Under the pieces are notes generated by a model. That model saw only the letters and a program-made list of their open reading frames with translations, was not told the origin of the DNA and did no database searches. A stretch of 8,721 bases of DNA from CAYWNA01 sp964459305 (GTDB lineage Bacteria; Planctomycetota; Planctomycetia; Pirellulales; Pirellulaceae), in contig CAYWNA010000396.1 in NCBI GenBank assembly GCA_964459305.1, positions 1 to 8,721 on the forward strand. The letters are read 5' to 3'. The position numbers were made by a program, and so were the translations under genes. Positions 1-6,018 of this stretch are shown piece by piece; positions within the stretch are counted from its first letter, which is position 1, and every line of letters starts with the position of its first letter.

Positions 1-285
1 TTCGAGCGGATCGAGAATCACGCGCATCTGTGTGTCGCTAGGAACCTGCTGGATGCGAAACAAGTTTTTCATATTCTCGTCGTTGCGACGTTCTTGAAAG
101 GCCAAGAGAGACGGATTTTTCAAGGAGAACATGGCAACGGCCGAGAGGACGGCGTCAGCGACCGAAGAAAGGCATTGTCGTTTCCTCGCATCGGGCAGTT
201 GTACCGCTCGCCGACGAATTTGGCGGATGAGCGGGTCGAAGGAGAGATGTTTGCGTGTTTTGGGAATGGCAGAAGGGAGCAACAT
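1..285 (-). CDS. Transposase, N-terminal part (partial, runs off left edge)
   Basis: This is an open minus-strand frame that begins with ATG at 285 and is still open at base 1, giving the first 95 residues. The translation contains MFSLKNPSLLAFQERR at about residues 53-68 and RIQQVPSDTQMRVILDPLE at the window edge. I recognise this as the conserved N-terminal region of a DDE-type, IS4-like transposase family widespread in planctomycetes and other bacteria: a hydrophobic 'sLKdPSLLaF' helix, then 'vPsDTQMR.ILDP'. The family normally continues for several hundred residues with the catalytic DDE domain, which lies outside the window, so I cannot tell whether the element is intact. No convincing Shine-Dalgarno precedes the ATG. 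The frame stays open upstream to a stop at 337-339, so a slightly longer N-terminus is possible. Recognition is by family memory; the exact IS family is uncertain. Confidence 0.82.
   Translation of the reverse strand, partial: MLLPSAIPKTRKHLSFDPLIRQIRRRAVQLPDARKRQCLSSVADAVLSAVAMFSLKNPSLLAFQERRNDENMKNLFRIQQVPSDTQMRVILDPLE
1..285 (-). mobile_element. Fragment of an insertion sequence (right end undefined)
   Basis: The partial transposase shows that the window starts inside an insertion sequence. The element must extend some distance to the right of the transposase start, but its terminal inverted repeat and target duplication cannot be placed because the other end is not in the window. The end coordinate given is only the transposase start. 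Confidence 0.6.
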
Positions 286-678
286 CAGGGCGTTTCTGAT
301 AAGAGGCCAGTTCGCCCTGCGAGTCCTTCCAGAGCATCAACAACAACTCATCTCAATTCAATACACCGACCCCAGACAAGGCAAGTGAAATCATGTTCAC
401 GGCGAGCACTACGACACGCTAGCAATCGTAGCTGCCATTCCCTCCTGAACTAGACATCATTTGGCGACATCGGGAATTGCTGGCTCATTGCCAGCTAACA
501 ACCGATCGTTATGCCTCGCAGGAGTGAACGATGATTCGACTTTATCTTTCGCCCTGGTTATCGCGTTCGGTATTGTCTGATCGCTATTCCCGCGCCTCGG
601 CCTGCGGTGGCCCATAGTACCGGACGGTGCTCAACGGGTCGGCTCGAAACTCTGAACTCACTCTGCGAGCTGCCGTCA
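286..678. other. Gene-free stretch holding the 5' end of the IS and intergenic DNA
   Basis: No credible gene lies between the transposase start and the stop of the hemerythrin-like gene. The left part should contain the promoter and terminal repeat of the insertion sequence; the junction with host DNA is not visible. The only clear structure is a small perfect hairpin at 479-495. A 28-codon frame at 531-617 on the plus strand has a GGAG six bases before its ATG, but nothing else supports it as a gene. Confidence 0.6.
479..495. repeat. Small perfect inverted repeat (hairpin)
   Basis: GCTGGC at 479-484 and GCCAGC at 490-495 form a 6-bp perfect stem around a 5-base loop (TCATT). No run of T follows on either strand, so it does not look like a standard intrinsic terminator. 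It lies between the insertion sequence and the host gene at 679, so it could belong to the IS end or be chance. Confidence 0.35.
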
Positions 679-1146
679 TCAGCAATACTGTTCGGCCCCG
701 GCTTGCTGGAAGAGAGCGTCTTCGTCGCGATGGTGGCCGGTCAGCGCGCGGGCGAAGCCACGATAGTGCAGCTCCACGTCGTCCCACGTCGAACCGGGCT
801 CGACCGACGAACCGGCCAGTTCGCAGACATCGTCCAGTTGCGCCAGCAGCCTGTTGTGCTCGTCGTGAAGGCGCTCGATGTCCTGACGCAGACTTGGCTG
901 AGAAACGATTGCCTCTGACAGGTATCCCTCGTCTTCCTCGAAGACGAACATCTGACGCAGATGACGGCCCAAATCCACCAGCCGATCCGGTACCGCGTCG
1001 GTCGGTACGGCTTGGCTGAACCACGATGCATCGGCATCGGCATCGGCGATATCGTACAGCAAGTCCTCGATTTCTCCGAGCAATTGACCGACTTGGTCTC
1101 GCTTTGAAGTAACTTGTCCCAGCAGGATTCGATTCTTCGATGTCAT
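679..1146 (-). CDS. Hemerythrin-like (HHE-type) protein
   Basis: This 155-residue, probably cytoplasmic, all-helical protein resembles hemerythrin HHE-domain proteins, which bind a di-iron centre used for oxygen, nitric oxide or redox sensing. Recognisable segments are RHLRQMFVFEEDEGYL (61-76), a second helix with H94 and E96-H97 (LHDEHNRLL), and a C-terminal HHRDEDALFQ (138-147) in which H138 and E142 match the usual HxxxE ligand pair. Relatives usually show His-Phe-x-x-Glu-Glu in the first segment; here the His position is Met66, so one ligand may be missing or replaced by H62. An ADADADA stretch (34-40) comes from a short DNA tandem repeat. The start is well supported: AAGGAG (1157-1162) lies ten bases upstream of the ATG. 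It sits 176 bp downstream of pssA, so it may have its own promoter. Its function is not established. Confidence 0.75.
   Translation of the reverse strand: MTSKNRILLGQVTSKRDQVGQLLGEIEDLLYDIADADADASWFSQAVPTDAVPDRLVDLGRHLRQMFVFEEDEGYLSEAIVSQPSLRQDIERLHDEHNRLLAQLDDVCELAGSSVEPGSTWDDVELHYRGFARALTGHHRDEDALFQQAGAEQYC
1029..1046. repeat. Triple hexamer tandem repeat inside the hemerythrin-like gene
   Basis: CATCGG is repeated three times without interruption (1029-1034, 1035-1040, 1041-1046). On the minus strand it codes for the Ala-Asp alternation of the hemerythrin-like protein (residues 34-40). The unit length is a multiple of three, so gain or loss of a copy would keep the reading frame and only change the length of this linker. 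Confidence 0.6.
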
Positions 1147-1273
1147 GTCCCAGTCACTCCTTCAACTATGGACTTCTTCGAAGCCCTGTGTGTCGATGTG
1201 ACTCGCATCCCGCGAGCTTCGCCCCAGTTGACCGCGGAGCGCATCGTGCAGCGATCAATCCCCATAGCCATCA

Positions 1274-1301
1274 TGGTTAGGCATTTGCCCAACAATGTCA
1301 A
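1274..1301 (-). promoter_or_regulatory. Weak promoter candidate for the hemerythrin-like gene
   Basis: On the minus strand, a perfect TTGACA (1296-1301) is followed after 16 bases by TAACCA (1274-1279), just downstream of the pssA stop and about 130 bp before the hemerythrin-like start. The -35 match is exact but the -10 match is poor, so this is only a candidate. The 176-bp gap also contains no obvious terminator for pssA. Confidence 0.22.
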
Positions 1302-1322
1302 GCAATTTCTCGAAAAGTTGCC

Positions 1323-2237
1323 CTACGGCGATGCCTCGCAGCCGGAGGCCGAATCCGCGCGGGCCGCGGTACGTCGAAGAACCACTTGCGACCACAAGGC
1401 CCGCAAAGGCGAACCAATCACGTAACAGAAGACAACGATTGGGATCGCCAACTCGTGTACAGCAAAAACCACGACGATGGCGAAGATCAACTTGACCAAG
1501 TGCTGAAAGCTGTGGCGGCCGCTGAGCAACTGGTTGAAAACGTGAGGGTAGCGTATCCGCGACACCATCAAACACGCGACGCCCAACGTGACCAGCGGCA
1601 AGCTGATCCACGAGAGCCACAGAAGGAACTCGCCCACATGACCCGAGGAGGCCGCCGTCTCCGTGTTCGCCAACGGGATGGAACCCGGATCCACGAGTGC
1701 CAGTGAAGCGACCATGCCCGCCGCCGCAGGTGACGGCAAACCACAAAACGAATCGTGTGACGGATCCTCGTCGTGTGTCACATTGAATCGTGCCAGACGA
1801 AGCACGGCGCACAGCACATACAGCACTGCTATCATCCATAACAACCGCGGATGGAGCGGGTGGCTTGGATGGAAGACTCGCAAAAAGGTCAGCATCAACA
1901 CCGCCGGCGCGACTCCGAAACTGACCGCATCGGCCAGGCTGTCCAGTTGAGCACCGAATCTGCTGGTCTGTTTCGCAAGCCGCGCTACCGGGCCGTCCAG
2001 TGCGTCCAACACCATTGCGGCGAACACAAGGAACGCGGCGAAGTGCAAATGGTTGGGGGTCGCAGCCTCTGGGCCAACCTTCGCCACGTACGTGATACAA
2101 CCGAAACCGCACGCAACATTGCCCAGCGTCAACAGCGACGGGATCACCGCCACCATCCTTTTCCGCCGTGACCTCCTTCTGGACGAGGCATCCAATTCGG
2201 TATTTGCCTCGTGGATATCGGTATTCGTCTCGTCCAT
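1323..2237 (-). CDS. pssA: CDP-diacylglycerol--serine O-phosphatidyltransferase (phosphatidylserine synthase)
   Basis: This membrane enzyme joins CDP-diacylglycerol and L-serine to make phosphatidylserine, the first committed step to phosphatidylethanolamine. With the start used here it has 304 residues. A basic N-terminal patch (RRRSRRKR, about 20-27) is followed by VIPSLLTLGNVACG entering the first membrane segment, as in this family. The CDP-alcohol phosphatidyltransferase signature is complete: D78-x2-D81-G-x2-A85-R86-x8-G95-x3-D99-x3-D103, whose four Asp residues bind the metal and nucleotide. GLPSPAAAG (166-174) is typical of serine synthases rather than phosphatidylglycerophosphate synthases. 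About six more hydrophobic segments follow. The ATG at 2237 has GAG seven bases upstream; an in-frame ATG at 2297 would add 20 poorly conserved-looking residues and cannot be excluded. It follows psd, which uses its product, after about 125 bp. Confidence 0.93.
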   Translation of the reverse strand: MDETNTDIHEANTELDASSRRRSRRKRMVAVIPSLLTLGNVACGFGCITYVAKVGPEAATPNHLHFAAFLVFAAMVLDALDGPVARLAKQTSRFGAQLDSLADAVSFGVAPAVLMLTFLRVFHPSHPLHPRLLWMIAVLYVLCAVLRLARFNVTHDEDPSHDSFCGLPSPAAAGMVASLALVDPGSIPLANTETAASSGHVGEFLLWLSWISLPLVTLGVACLMVSRIRYPHVFNQLLSGRHSFQHLVKLIFAIVVVFAVHELAIPIVVFCYVIGSPLRALWSQVVLRRTAARADSASGCEASP

Positions 2238-2362
2238 ACCTAGACTCTTTTTGATATTTCTGGATCGGACGTCTACCAGACACTTGTCTGTCGGCATCCA
2301 TCAGGCCCCGGACTTTTGTCTCGGCGGCTCAAATGAAATCCGTTTCTTGACGCTAACGTCCT

Positions 2363-3373
2363 TCAGCTTGCCCGTTGCTCATCGTTCCCTACCGGAGAAC
2401 CATATCGAGCGACCACCGAGGTGCCTGCGCGAACATGATCTCCGATTCGTGCCTCGACAACCAAGCCTGGCTCACTCGGCAGCACCAATTCGGTACGTGA
2501 ACCAAGTTTAATCATACCGAATTGTGCGCCAGATTCCAGATCCTCGCCCGGTCGGACCCAACAGACAATCCGCCTGGCGATCGCCCCCGCAATTTGACGC
2601 GCGATCATCCGGCGGTACGGCGGCGAGTTTTCTTCCAGCCGCACCTCCATCTGTTCGTTCTCTCGTGCCGAAGCGGCTCGCAGGGCGTTCATGAACTTGC
2701 CTCGCCGATAGGTCAAGCCAATCACGCGAACCGCAGCGGGCGAGCGGTTGATGTGCACGTTAAACACGCTCAAGAATATGCCGATAGTCACGGCCGGACC
2801 GCCAATGTAGTCGTCGTGCGAGACTTTTTCGATTTCGACGACTTTTCCGTCGGCGGGCGACACCACCAAGCCCTCGCCTTCCGGGGCCACACGACGCGGA
2901 TCGCGAAAAAACCACATCAAAAAAATAACTAGCAGGGCGGGGGCCCAACACACAGGCCAATAGACGACGGCCGTCACGATCGTCAGAGCCAAGAACATCC
3001 CGCCCAGGACTACCAACTCCGCAAGCCCCACACGCGCGAACGGCAAGCGGTCGCGCCAACGGAACGGATCATCCGCGGCGTCCCAAACGCCGACCGGCTG
3101 ATTGCGGTAGAATTTGACGTCCCGCGGGTCCAGGATCTCATGCGCACAGTCTTCGGCCACGTCGCTCCGCAGCGCGGCCATCCGCGCCACATAGCCGCGA
3201 CGGAAGGTTTTTAGATACCCTCGTCGGAAACTACCCCACAGCAGTTCGAGCCTCATGCAGAAGCCCCCGCCGGGTTGAATCGAGTCGATCGCAGGGTCTA
3301 ACGGTTCGACCGGTACGCGTTCCGACTCCGCCGGTGGCTGGCTCGCGCGATTCTCAGTCGTCGACTGCGTCAT
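2363..3373 (-). CDS. psd: Phosphatidylserine decarboxylase proenzyme
   Basis: This enzyme decarboxylates phosphatidylserine to phosphatidylethanolamine at the inner membrane, using a pyruvoyl group made by self-cleavage. The 336-residue product shows the core of the short (archaeal/Bacillus-like) PSD class: WFFRDPRR (154-161), SPADGKV (172-178), FNVHINRSP (204-212), and LGSRTEL (290-296), where cleavage between G291 and S292 would leave a 45-residue alpha chain. Two membrane segments lie at about 117-155. The catalytic core normally spans about 200-230 residues; here roughly 110 residues precede the membrane segments, including LDPRDVKFYRN (81-91). I believe similar extensions occur in other planctomycetes, but their role is unknown to me. 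I chose the ATG at 3373 because AAGGA (3385-3389) lies upstream and it overlaps the preceding methyltransferase by only 20 bp. A TTG at 3424 would need a 71-bp overlap. Confidence 0.95.
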   Translation of the reverse strand: MTQSTTENRASQPPAESERVPVEPLDPAIDSIQPGGGFCMRLELLWGSFRRGYLKTFRRGYVARMAALRSDVAEDCAHEILDPRDVKFYRNQPVGVWDAADDPFRWRDRLPFARVGLAELVVLGGMFLALTIVTAVVYWPVCWAPALLVIFLMWFFRDPRRVAPEGEGLVVSPADGKVVEIEKVSHDDYIGGPAVTIGIFLSVFNVHINRSPAAVRVIGLTYRRGKFMNALRAASARENEQMEVRLEENSPPYRRMIARQIAGAIARRIVCWVRPGEDLESGAQFGMIKLGSRTELVLPSEPGLVVEARIGDHVRAGTSVVARYGSPVGNDEQRAS

Positions 3374-4040
3374 GAGGCAGATCTTCCTTGTCACGGGGCT
3401 GGTCAACGCGAAGGTGGTGGGCAATCGCGGGCGGCAGATTCAGAAAGACGGTGTTCTTGTCACATTCATACTGCCGAAGGAAATGCTGCAAGACGCAGCC
3501 CACTTGGGCGATACGCCGACGTTCGTCCTTGGAGGTCAGCAGCATTTTCACCCGACGAATCCCAAGATACTCAAAGAAGCTCAACGTGCCGCCGGGGCGA
3601 AGAAACCGCAACAGCCGACGAACGATGATTCTCACAAGGCCGGCTGGGAAATTGTTGAACGGCAGCCCGCAGACGATGTAGTCGTACGACGCGTCTGCCG
3701 GCAAGTCCTGAACCGCCATGTGCAAGATCTCAGTCTGCGCAGCAACCTTCTGAAAGTCCGGTTCCGACGCAAAACGGCCCTGGAGCACTTCCACAAAACG
3801 ATCGTTCAACTCGACAATGTCTAAACGATCGTCAGGCTCAACGTAACGAACAATCTCCCGCGTAACCGCCCCAGTTCCAGGACCGACCTCCAGGATCCGC
3901 GTGGGGCTGCGATGTTGGCTGAGCGGCCTGGCCAGTGCTCGCGCAAGGCCCGGCCCGCTGGGCGCCACTGCGCCTGTCGTGTCAAACGTGCGTCGAAATT
4001 CGCTGAAGAACGTCGAGTATTCCGAAATCCGTTGGAGCAT
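3354..4040 (-). CDS. SAM-dependent methyltransferase, probable phospholipid N-methyltransferase
   Basis: This 228-residue class I methyltransferase resembles PmtA-type phosphatidylethanolamine N-methyltransferases and, more distantly, rRNA adenine dimethylases. Visible elements are FFSEFRRTFDTTGAVAPS (11-28), which matches the N-terminal 'FxRxFxxxxGAVAPSS' element of that group, the SAM-binding ILEVGPGTG (49-57), the acidic residue ending strand 2 (E77), GLPFNNFP (125-132) in place of the NPPY-type motif, and FLRPGG (146-151). Such enzymes methylate phosphatidylethanolamine up to three times, giving phosphatidylcholine. Its stop overlaps the start of psd, which makes that substrate, and pssA follows; this supports the lipid role. 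The ATG at 4040 gives the usual length and starts just before the conserved N-terminus, but no strong Shine-Dalgarno is visible. An ATG at 4205 would add 55 residues lying partly inside the DUF1501 gene. Substrate is inferred. Confidence 0.83.
   Translation of the reverse strand: MLQRISEYSTFFSEFRRTFDTTGAVAPSGPGLARALARPLSQHRSPTRILEVGPGTGAVTREIVRYVEPDDRLDIVELNDRFVEVLQGRFASEPDFQKVAAQTEILHMAVQDLPADASYDYIVCGLPFNNFPAGLVRIIVRRLLRFLRPGGTLSFFEYLGIRRVKMLLTSKDERRRIAQVGCVLQHFLRQYECDKNTVFLNLPPAIAHHLRVDQPRDKEDLPHDAVDD
3374..3389 (-). promoter_or_regulatory. Ribosome binding site that decides the psd start
   Basis: On the minus strand AAGGA (3385-3389) precedes the ATG at 3373 by 11 bases. It lies within the last codons of the methyltransferase gene, so translation of the two is probably coupled. 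The alternative TTG start at 3424 has no such site. Confidence 0.5.
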
Positions 4041-4116
4041 AGAGTACCAATCTAGTGCTGCTGGCCGAATTAGGCAAGGATTGGCAAGCAACGTGTGTGC
4101 AAGAGAACGGCCTCGA

Positions 4117-4126
4117 ACGCATGCGT
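4117..4126. repeat. 10-bp perfect palindrome after the DUF1501 gene
   Basis: ACGCATGCGT is a perfect palindrome located 11 bases past the DUF1501 stop, in the 97-bp gap before the methyltransferase start. It has no loop and no T-run, so it is not a standard terminator. It could be a protein-binding site or chance. Confidence 0.2.
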
Positions 4127-4137
4127 AGAGGGCTGGG

Positions 4138-5496
4138 CTACGCCAGAATCGCTCGGATTGGCTCGCCGTCAGCGATGGGAACCGATCTGCCGACCCCGGT
4201 AACATTCTCGGTGTCGGGCGCCACGCCTATCGCGGCGCACAGTGTGGCGAGGATATCCCCGATGCCTACCTTGCCATCTTCCACGGCGGTGCCGTCTGGT
4301 GTGGTTTTCCCATGTGCCCCGCCGCCTTGAATGCCGCCGCCGGCCAGCACGCACGACCAAGCCGCGGGAAAATGGTCGCGACCTCCATTGCGGTTGATCC
4401 GAGGCGTCCGGCCGAATTCACCGATCCACAGGATCGTGGTCATATCGAGCAAATCTCGTTCGTGAAGCTCCTGCATCAGCGTGGACCAGCCAGCGTCAAG
4501 CTCAACGGACATCGTCTTGACGGTGGGAAAGTTGTTCTGATGCGTATCCCAGTTGGGTTGTCCGCCGCCAAGGCTGCCCAGGGTGACCTCGACGAACGGG
4601 ACGCCTTGCTCGATCAGGCGACGTGCCATGAGGCAGCCCTGTCCAAAGCGCCCCTTGCCATAGGCGTCTCGCACTTTCGATGGTTCGTCCGATAAGTCGA
4701 ACGCCTTGGCCACATCGCTATCCATCAAATGCTGGGCCCGCTGGTAGGTCATGTCGTGAGCCGAGGGTGCCGCCGTCCCGTGGTTGGCGAGAAAGCCTTT
4801 CTGAAGCGATCGCCACAGCTTCACTCGTTTGTCGAACTGCGACCGGTCGATATCGACGGGCGGCTGAAGATCGTCCACCGGCAAGTTCGCGTATCCCTCC
4901 GAGGAAGTCGGCGCGGACACGGCAGCATTGTCCGACGCGGCTACGACCAAAGGCGCATGACTAGGCCCCAGGAAACCTGGACCGAAAGCATCCCGATTCA
5001 CGGCCTGATACGGAGAGATGCTGACGTAGTTGAGTCCGGTCGGATCGTCACCCGCCAGTTCTTTCGATAGTACACAGCCGATGCTCGGATAGCGGATCGG
5101 GCCATCGGGTCTCTGGCCGGTTCGTGTCAAGTAGATCGCTCGGCCGTGGTCGCCCTCTTTCGTACTCAGGCCGCGAACGACGGCCAGTTTGTCGGCGTGT
5201 TTCGCCAGCTTCGGCAGGTGTTCGCTGAAACGCAAGCCGGGTGTGTTGGTGGCGATCTCGCTGAATTCGCCGCCGTTCGGATGGTTCGGCTTCATGTCGA
5301 ACGTGTCCGTCTGGCTTGGCCCACCGCTCATCCACAACACAACTACGTGGCGTTGTCGTTGCGGGGCGCTGGCGGCAGCATTCGCCAGCGCTGACAGCCA
5401 TCCGCTGGTGCCGGCGCCCAACAGCCCCAAGCCGCTGGCCTTCAGCCAGCGCCGTCGATCAATCTGCAACGAACTGCACCGGTTCGACCTTCTCAT
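4138..5496 (-). CDS. DUF1501 family protein, Tat-exported
   Basis: This 452-residue protein belongs to the DUF1501 family, which has many members in planctomycetes and a predicted alkaline-phosphatase/sulfatase-like fold; the biochemical activity is not established. A twin-arginine signal is evident: RRRWLK (14-19), a hydrophobic stretch to about residue 36, and a small-residue cleavage region near 40-44 (NAAASA), so it should be exported folded. Family motifs follow in order: SGGPSQTDTFD (57-67), GDHGRA (115-120), WDTH (316-319), GEFGRTP (359-365) and GRDHFP (372-377). The Asp and His residues in these are the likely metal ligands. The length is typical and nothing looks broken. Its start overlaps the end of the upstream secreted-protein gene by 38 bp, suggesting coupled translation. 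DUF1501 genes often sit beside a DUF1549/DUF1553 cytochrome-type partner; none is present here. A TTG at 5469 is an alternative start just before the Tat motif. Confidence 0.95.
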   Translation of the reverse strand: MRRSNRCSSLQIDRRRWLKASGLGLLGAGTSGWLSALANAAASAPQRQRHVVVLWMSGGPSQTDTFDMKPNHPNGGEFSEIATNTPGLRFSEHLPKLAKHADKLAVVRGLSTKEGDHGRAIYLTRTGQRPDGPIRYPSIGCVLSKELAGDDPTGLNYVSISPYQAVNRDAFGPGFLGPSHAPLVVAASDNAAVSAPTSSEGYANLPVDDLQPPVDIDRSQFDKRVKLWRSLQKGFLANHGTAAPSAHDMTYQRAQHLMDSDVAKAFDLSDEPSKVRDAYGKGRFGQGCLMARRLIEQGVPFVEVTLGSLGGGQPNWDTHQNNFPTVKTMSVELDAGWSTLMQELHERDLLDMTTILWIGEFGRTPRINRNGGRDHFPAAWSCVLAGGGIQGGGAHGKTTPDGTAVEDGKVGIGDILATLCAAIGVAPDTENVTGVGRSVPIADGEPIRAILA

Positions 5497-5914
5497 CGGC
5501 GACCACGTAGGGATTCAGAATTGCCTTCGGTTTCGAAGAGGCCGCTTTGGGGCTCGACCCATTTCCCTTGGCTTCCGCATCGTTTTTGACGTACGGATTC
5601 ACAATCATCACGCCGGGGCGCGGCTTGTATTTTACCCGTTGTGGCGACACACGCACAACCGCCCGGGCCGGCCGAGGAAAAGGGCTGTTCCCGTACGGCA
5701 TCCCCACTCGCTTGCCATAGTAGACCGGAGGGTGAATCGCAAAATATGGCGGCGTGGGGATGTTGCCCGACCGGTACGCGTGCGCGCCGAATGGATAGCC
5801 ATATCCTCCCCAATAATACCCATAGCCGTAACCGTCGGCGCATGCCGATGGCAGTTCAACGCTGACGACCGTCACCGCGATTCCGCACAGTATCAGAGTT
5901 CTCAGTAGTCTCAT
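5459..5914 (-). CDS. Small secreted Tyr/Gly/Pro-rich protein, planctomycete-type
   Basis: The 151-residue product starts with a clear Sec signal peptide: MRLLR, a hydrophobic core to about residue 19, and a likely cut after ACA (24-26). The mature part opens with a Tyr-Gly-rich stretch (GYGYGYYWGGYGYPFG, 28-43), then PPYFAIHPPVYYG (55-67) and SPFPRP (77-82). The C-terminal half has two NPYV motifs (106-109 and 134-137) separated by a Ser/Lys/Ala-rich linker. I recall proteins with 'PPYFA.HPPVYY' and 'NPYV' as recurrent in planctomycetes; no function is known to me, and an envelope or surface role is only a guess. The start is firm: AGGAG (5924-5928) lies nine bases upstream of the ATG. A longer frame beginning at 6007 would put 31 unrelated residues before the signal peptide and is unlikely. 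It overlaps the DUF1501 start. Confidence 0.85.
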   Translation of the reverse strand: MRLLRTLILCGIAVTVVSVELPSACADGYGYGYYWGGYGYPFGAHAYRSGNIPTPPYFAIHPPVYYGKRVGMPYGNSPFPRPARAVVRVSPQRVKYKPRPGVMIVNPYVKNDAEAKGNGSSPKAASSKPKAILNPYVVADEKVEPVQFVAD

Positions 5915-5928
5915 GCGTGTATTCTCCT
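5915..5928 (-). promoter_or_regulatory. Strong ribosome binding site deciding the secreted-protein start
   Basis: AGGAG (minus strand, 5924-5928) is spaced nine bases from the ATG at 5914. This fixes the start at the signal peptide rather than at the in-frame ATG at 6007. Confidence 0.6.
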
Positions 5929-6018
5929 GGTGTGGGCTAACCTGATACCATTGTTTTTCAATGTGTCTATATTCCACGTTAGTCGAGCCGCATCGGTAAC
6001 ACAACAAGAAAGCAATCC
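5915..6018. promoter_or_regulatory. Divergent promoter region between the secreted-protein gene and queG
   Basis: The two genes start outward from this 104-bp gap, so promoters for both must lie in or near it. It is locally AT-rich, with TATATT (5968-5973, plus strand) as the best -10-like element for queG, but no TTGACA-like box sits at the proper distance. A small hairpin, CATTG-TTTTT-CAATG (5949-5963), is centred in it and could be an operator or chance. Confidence 0.4.

Noticed and set aside
94..453. 119-codon plus-strand frame at the left edge
   Set aside because: It lies antisense to the transposase N-terminus, which is recognisable by family sequence, and then continues into the gap with low-complexity Arg/Ser content.
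531..617. 28-codon plus-strand frame with a GGAG six bases before the ATG
   Set aside because: Too short and featureless to call; a GGAG alone is expected by chance at this GC content.
584..1024. 146-codon minus-strand frame and 130-codon plus-strand frame over the hemerythrin-like gene
   Set aside because: Both are Arg/Pro/Gly-rich shadows; the frame at 679-1146 has a good ribosome site and hemerythrin-like motifs.
1202..1216. Hairpin CTCGC-ATCCC-GCGAG downstream of pssA as a terminator
   Set aside because: The stem is only five pairs and no T-run follows on the minus strand.
1143..1274. 43-codon minus-strand frame ending in an ATGA overlap with the hemerythrin-like start
   Set aside because: The overlap is suggestive of coupling, but the peptide has no recognisable feature, its start lacks a ribosome site, and codon choice is unremarkable. 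Probably chance.
1255..2301. 348-codon minus-strand frame overlapping pssA
   Set aside because: It is a shadow frame: the complete CDP-alcohol phosphatidyltransferase signature and the hydrophobic segments lie in the other minus-strand frame, while this one is Arg/Gly/Cys-rich with no recognisable domain.
5189..5908. 239-codon plus-strand frame antisense to the DUF1501 and secreted-protein genes
   Set aside because: Both opposite-strand genes have clear family motifs and signal peptides. The antisense product is rich in His, Arg and Pro with no recognisable motif, as expected for a high-GC shadow.
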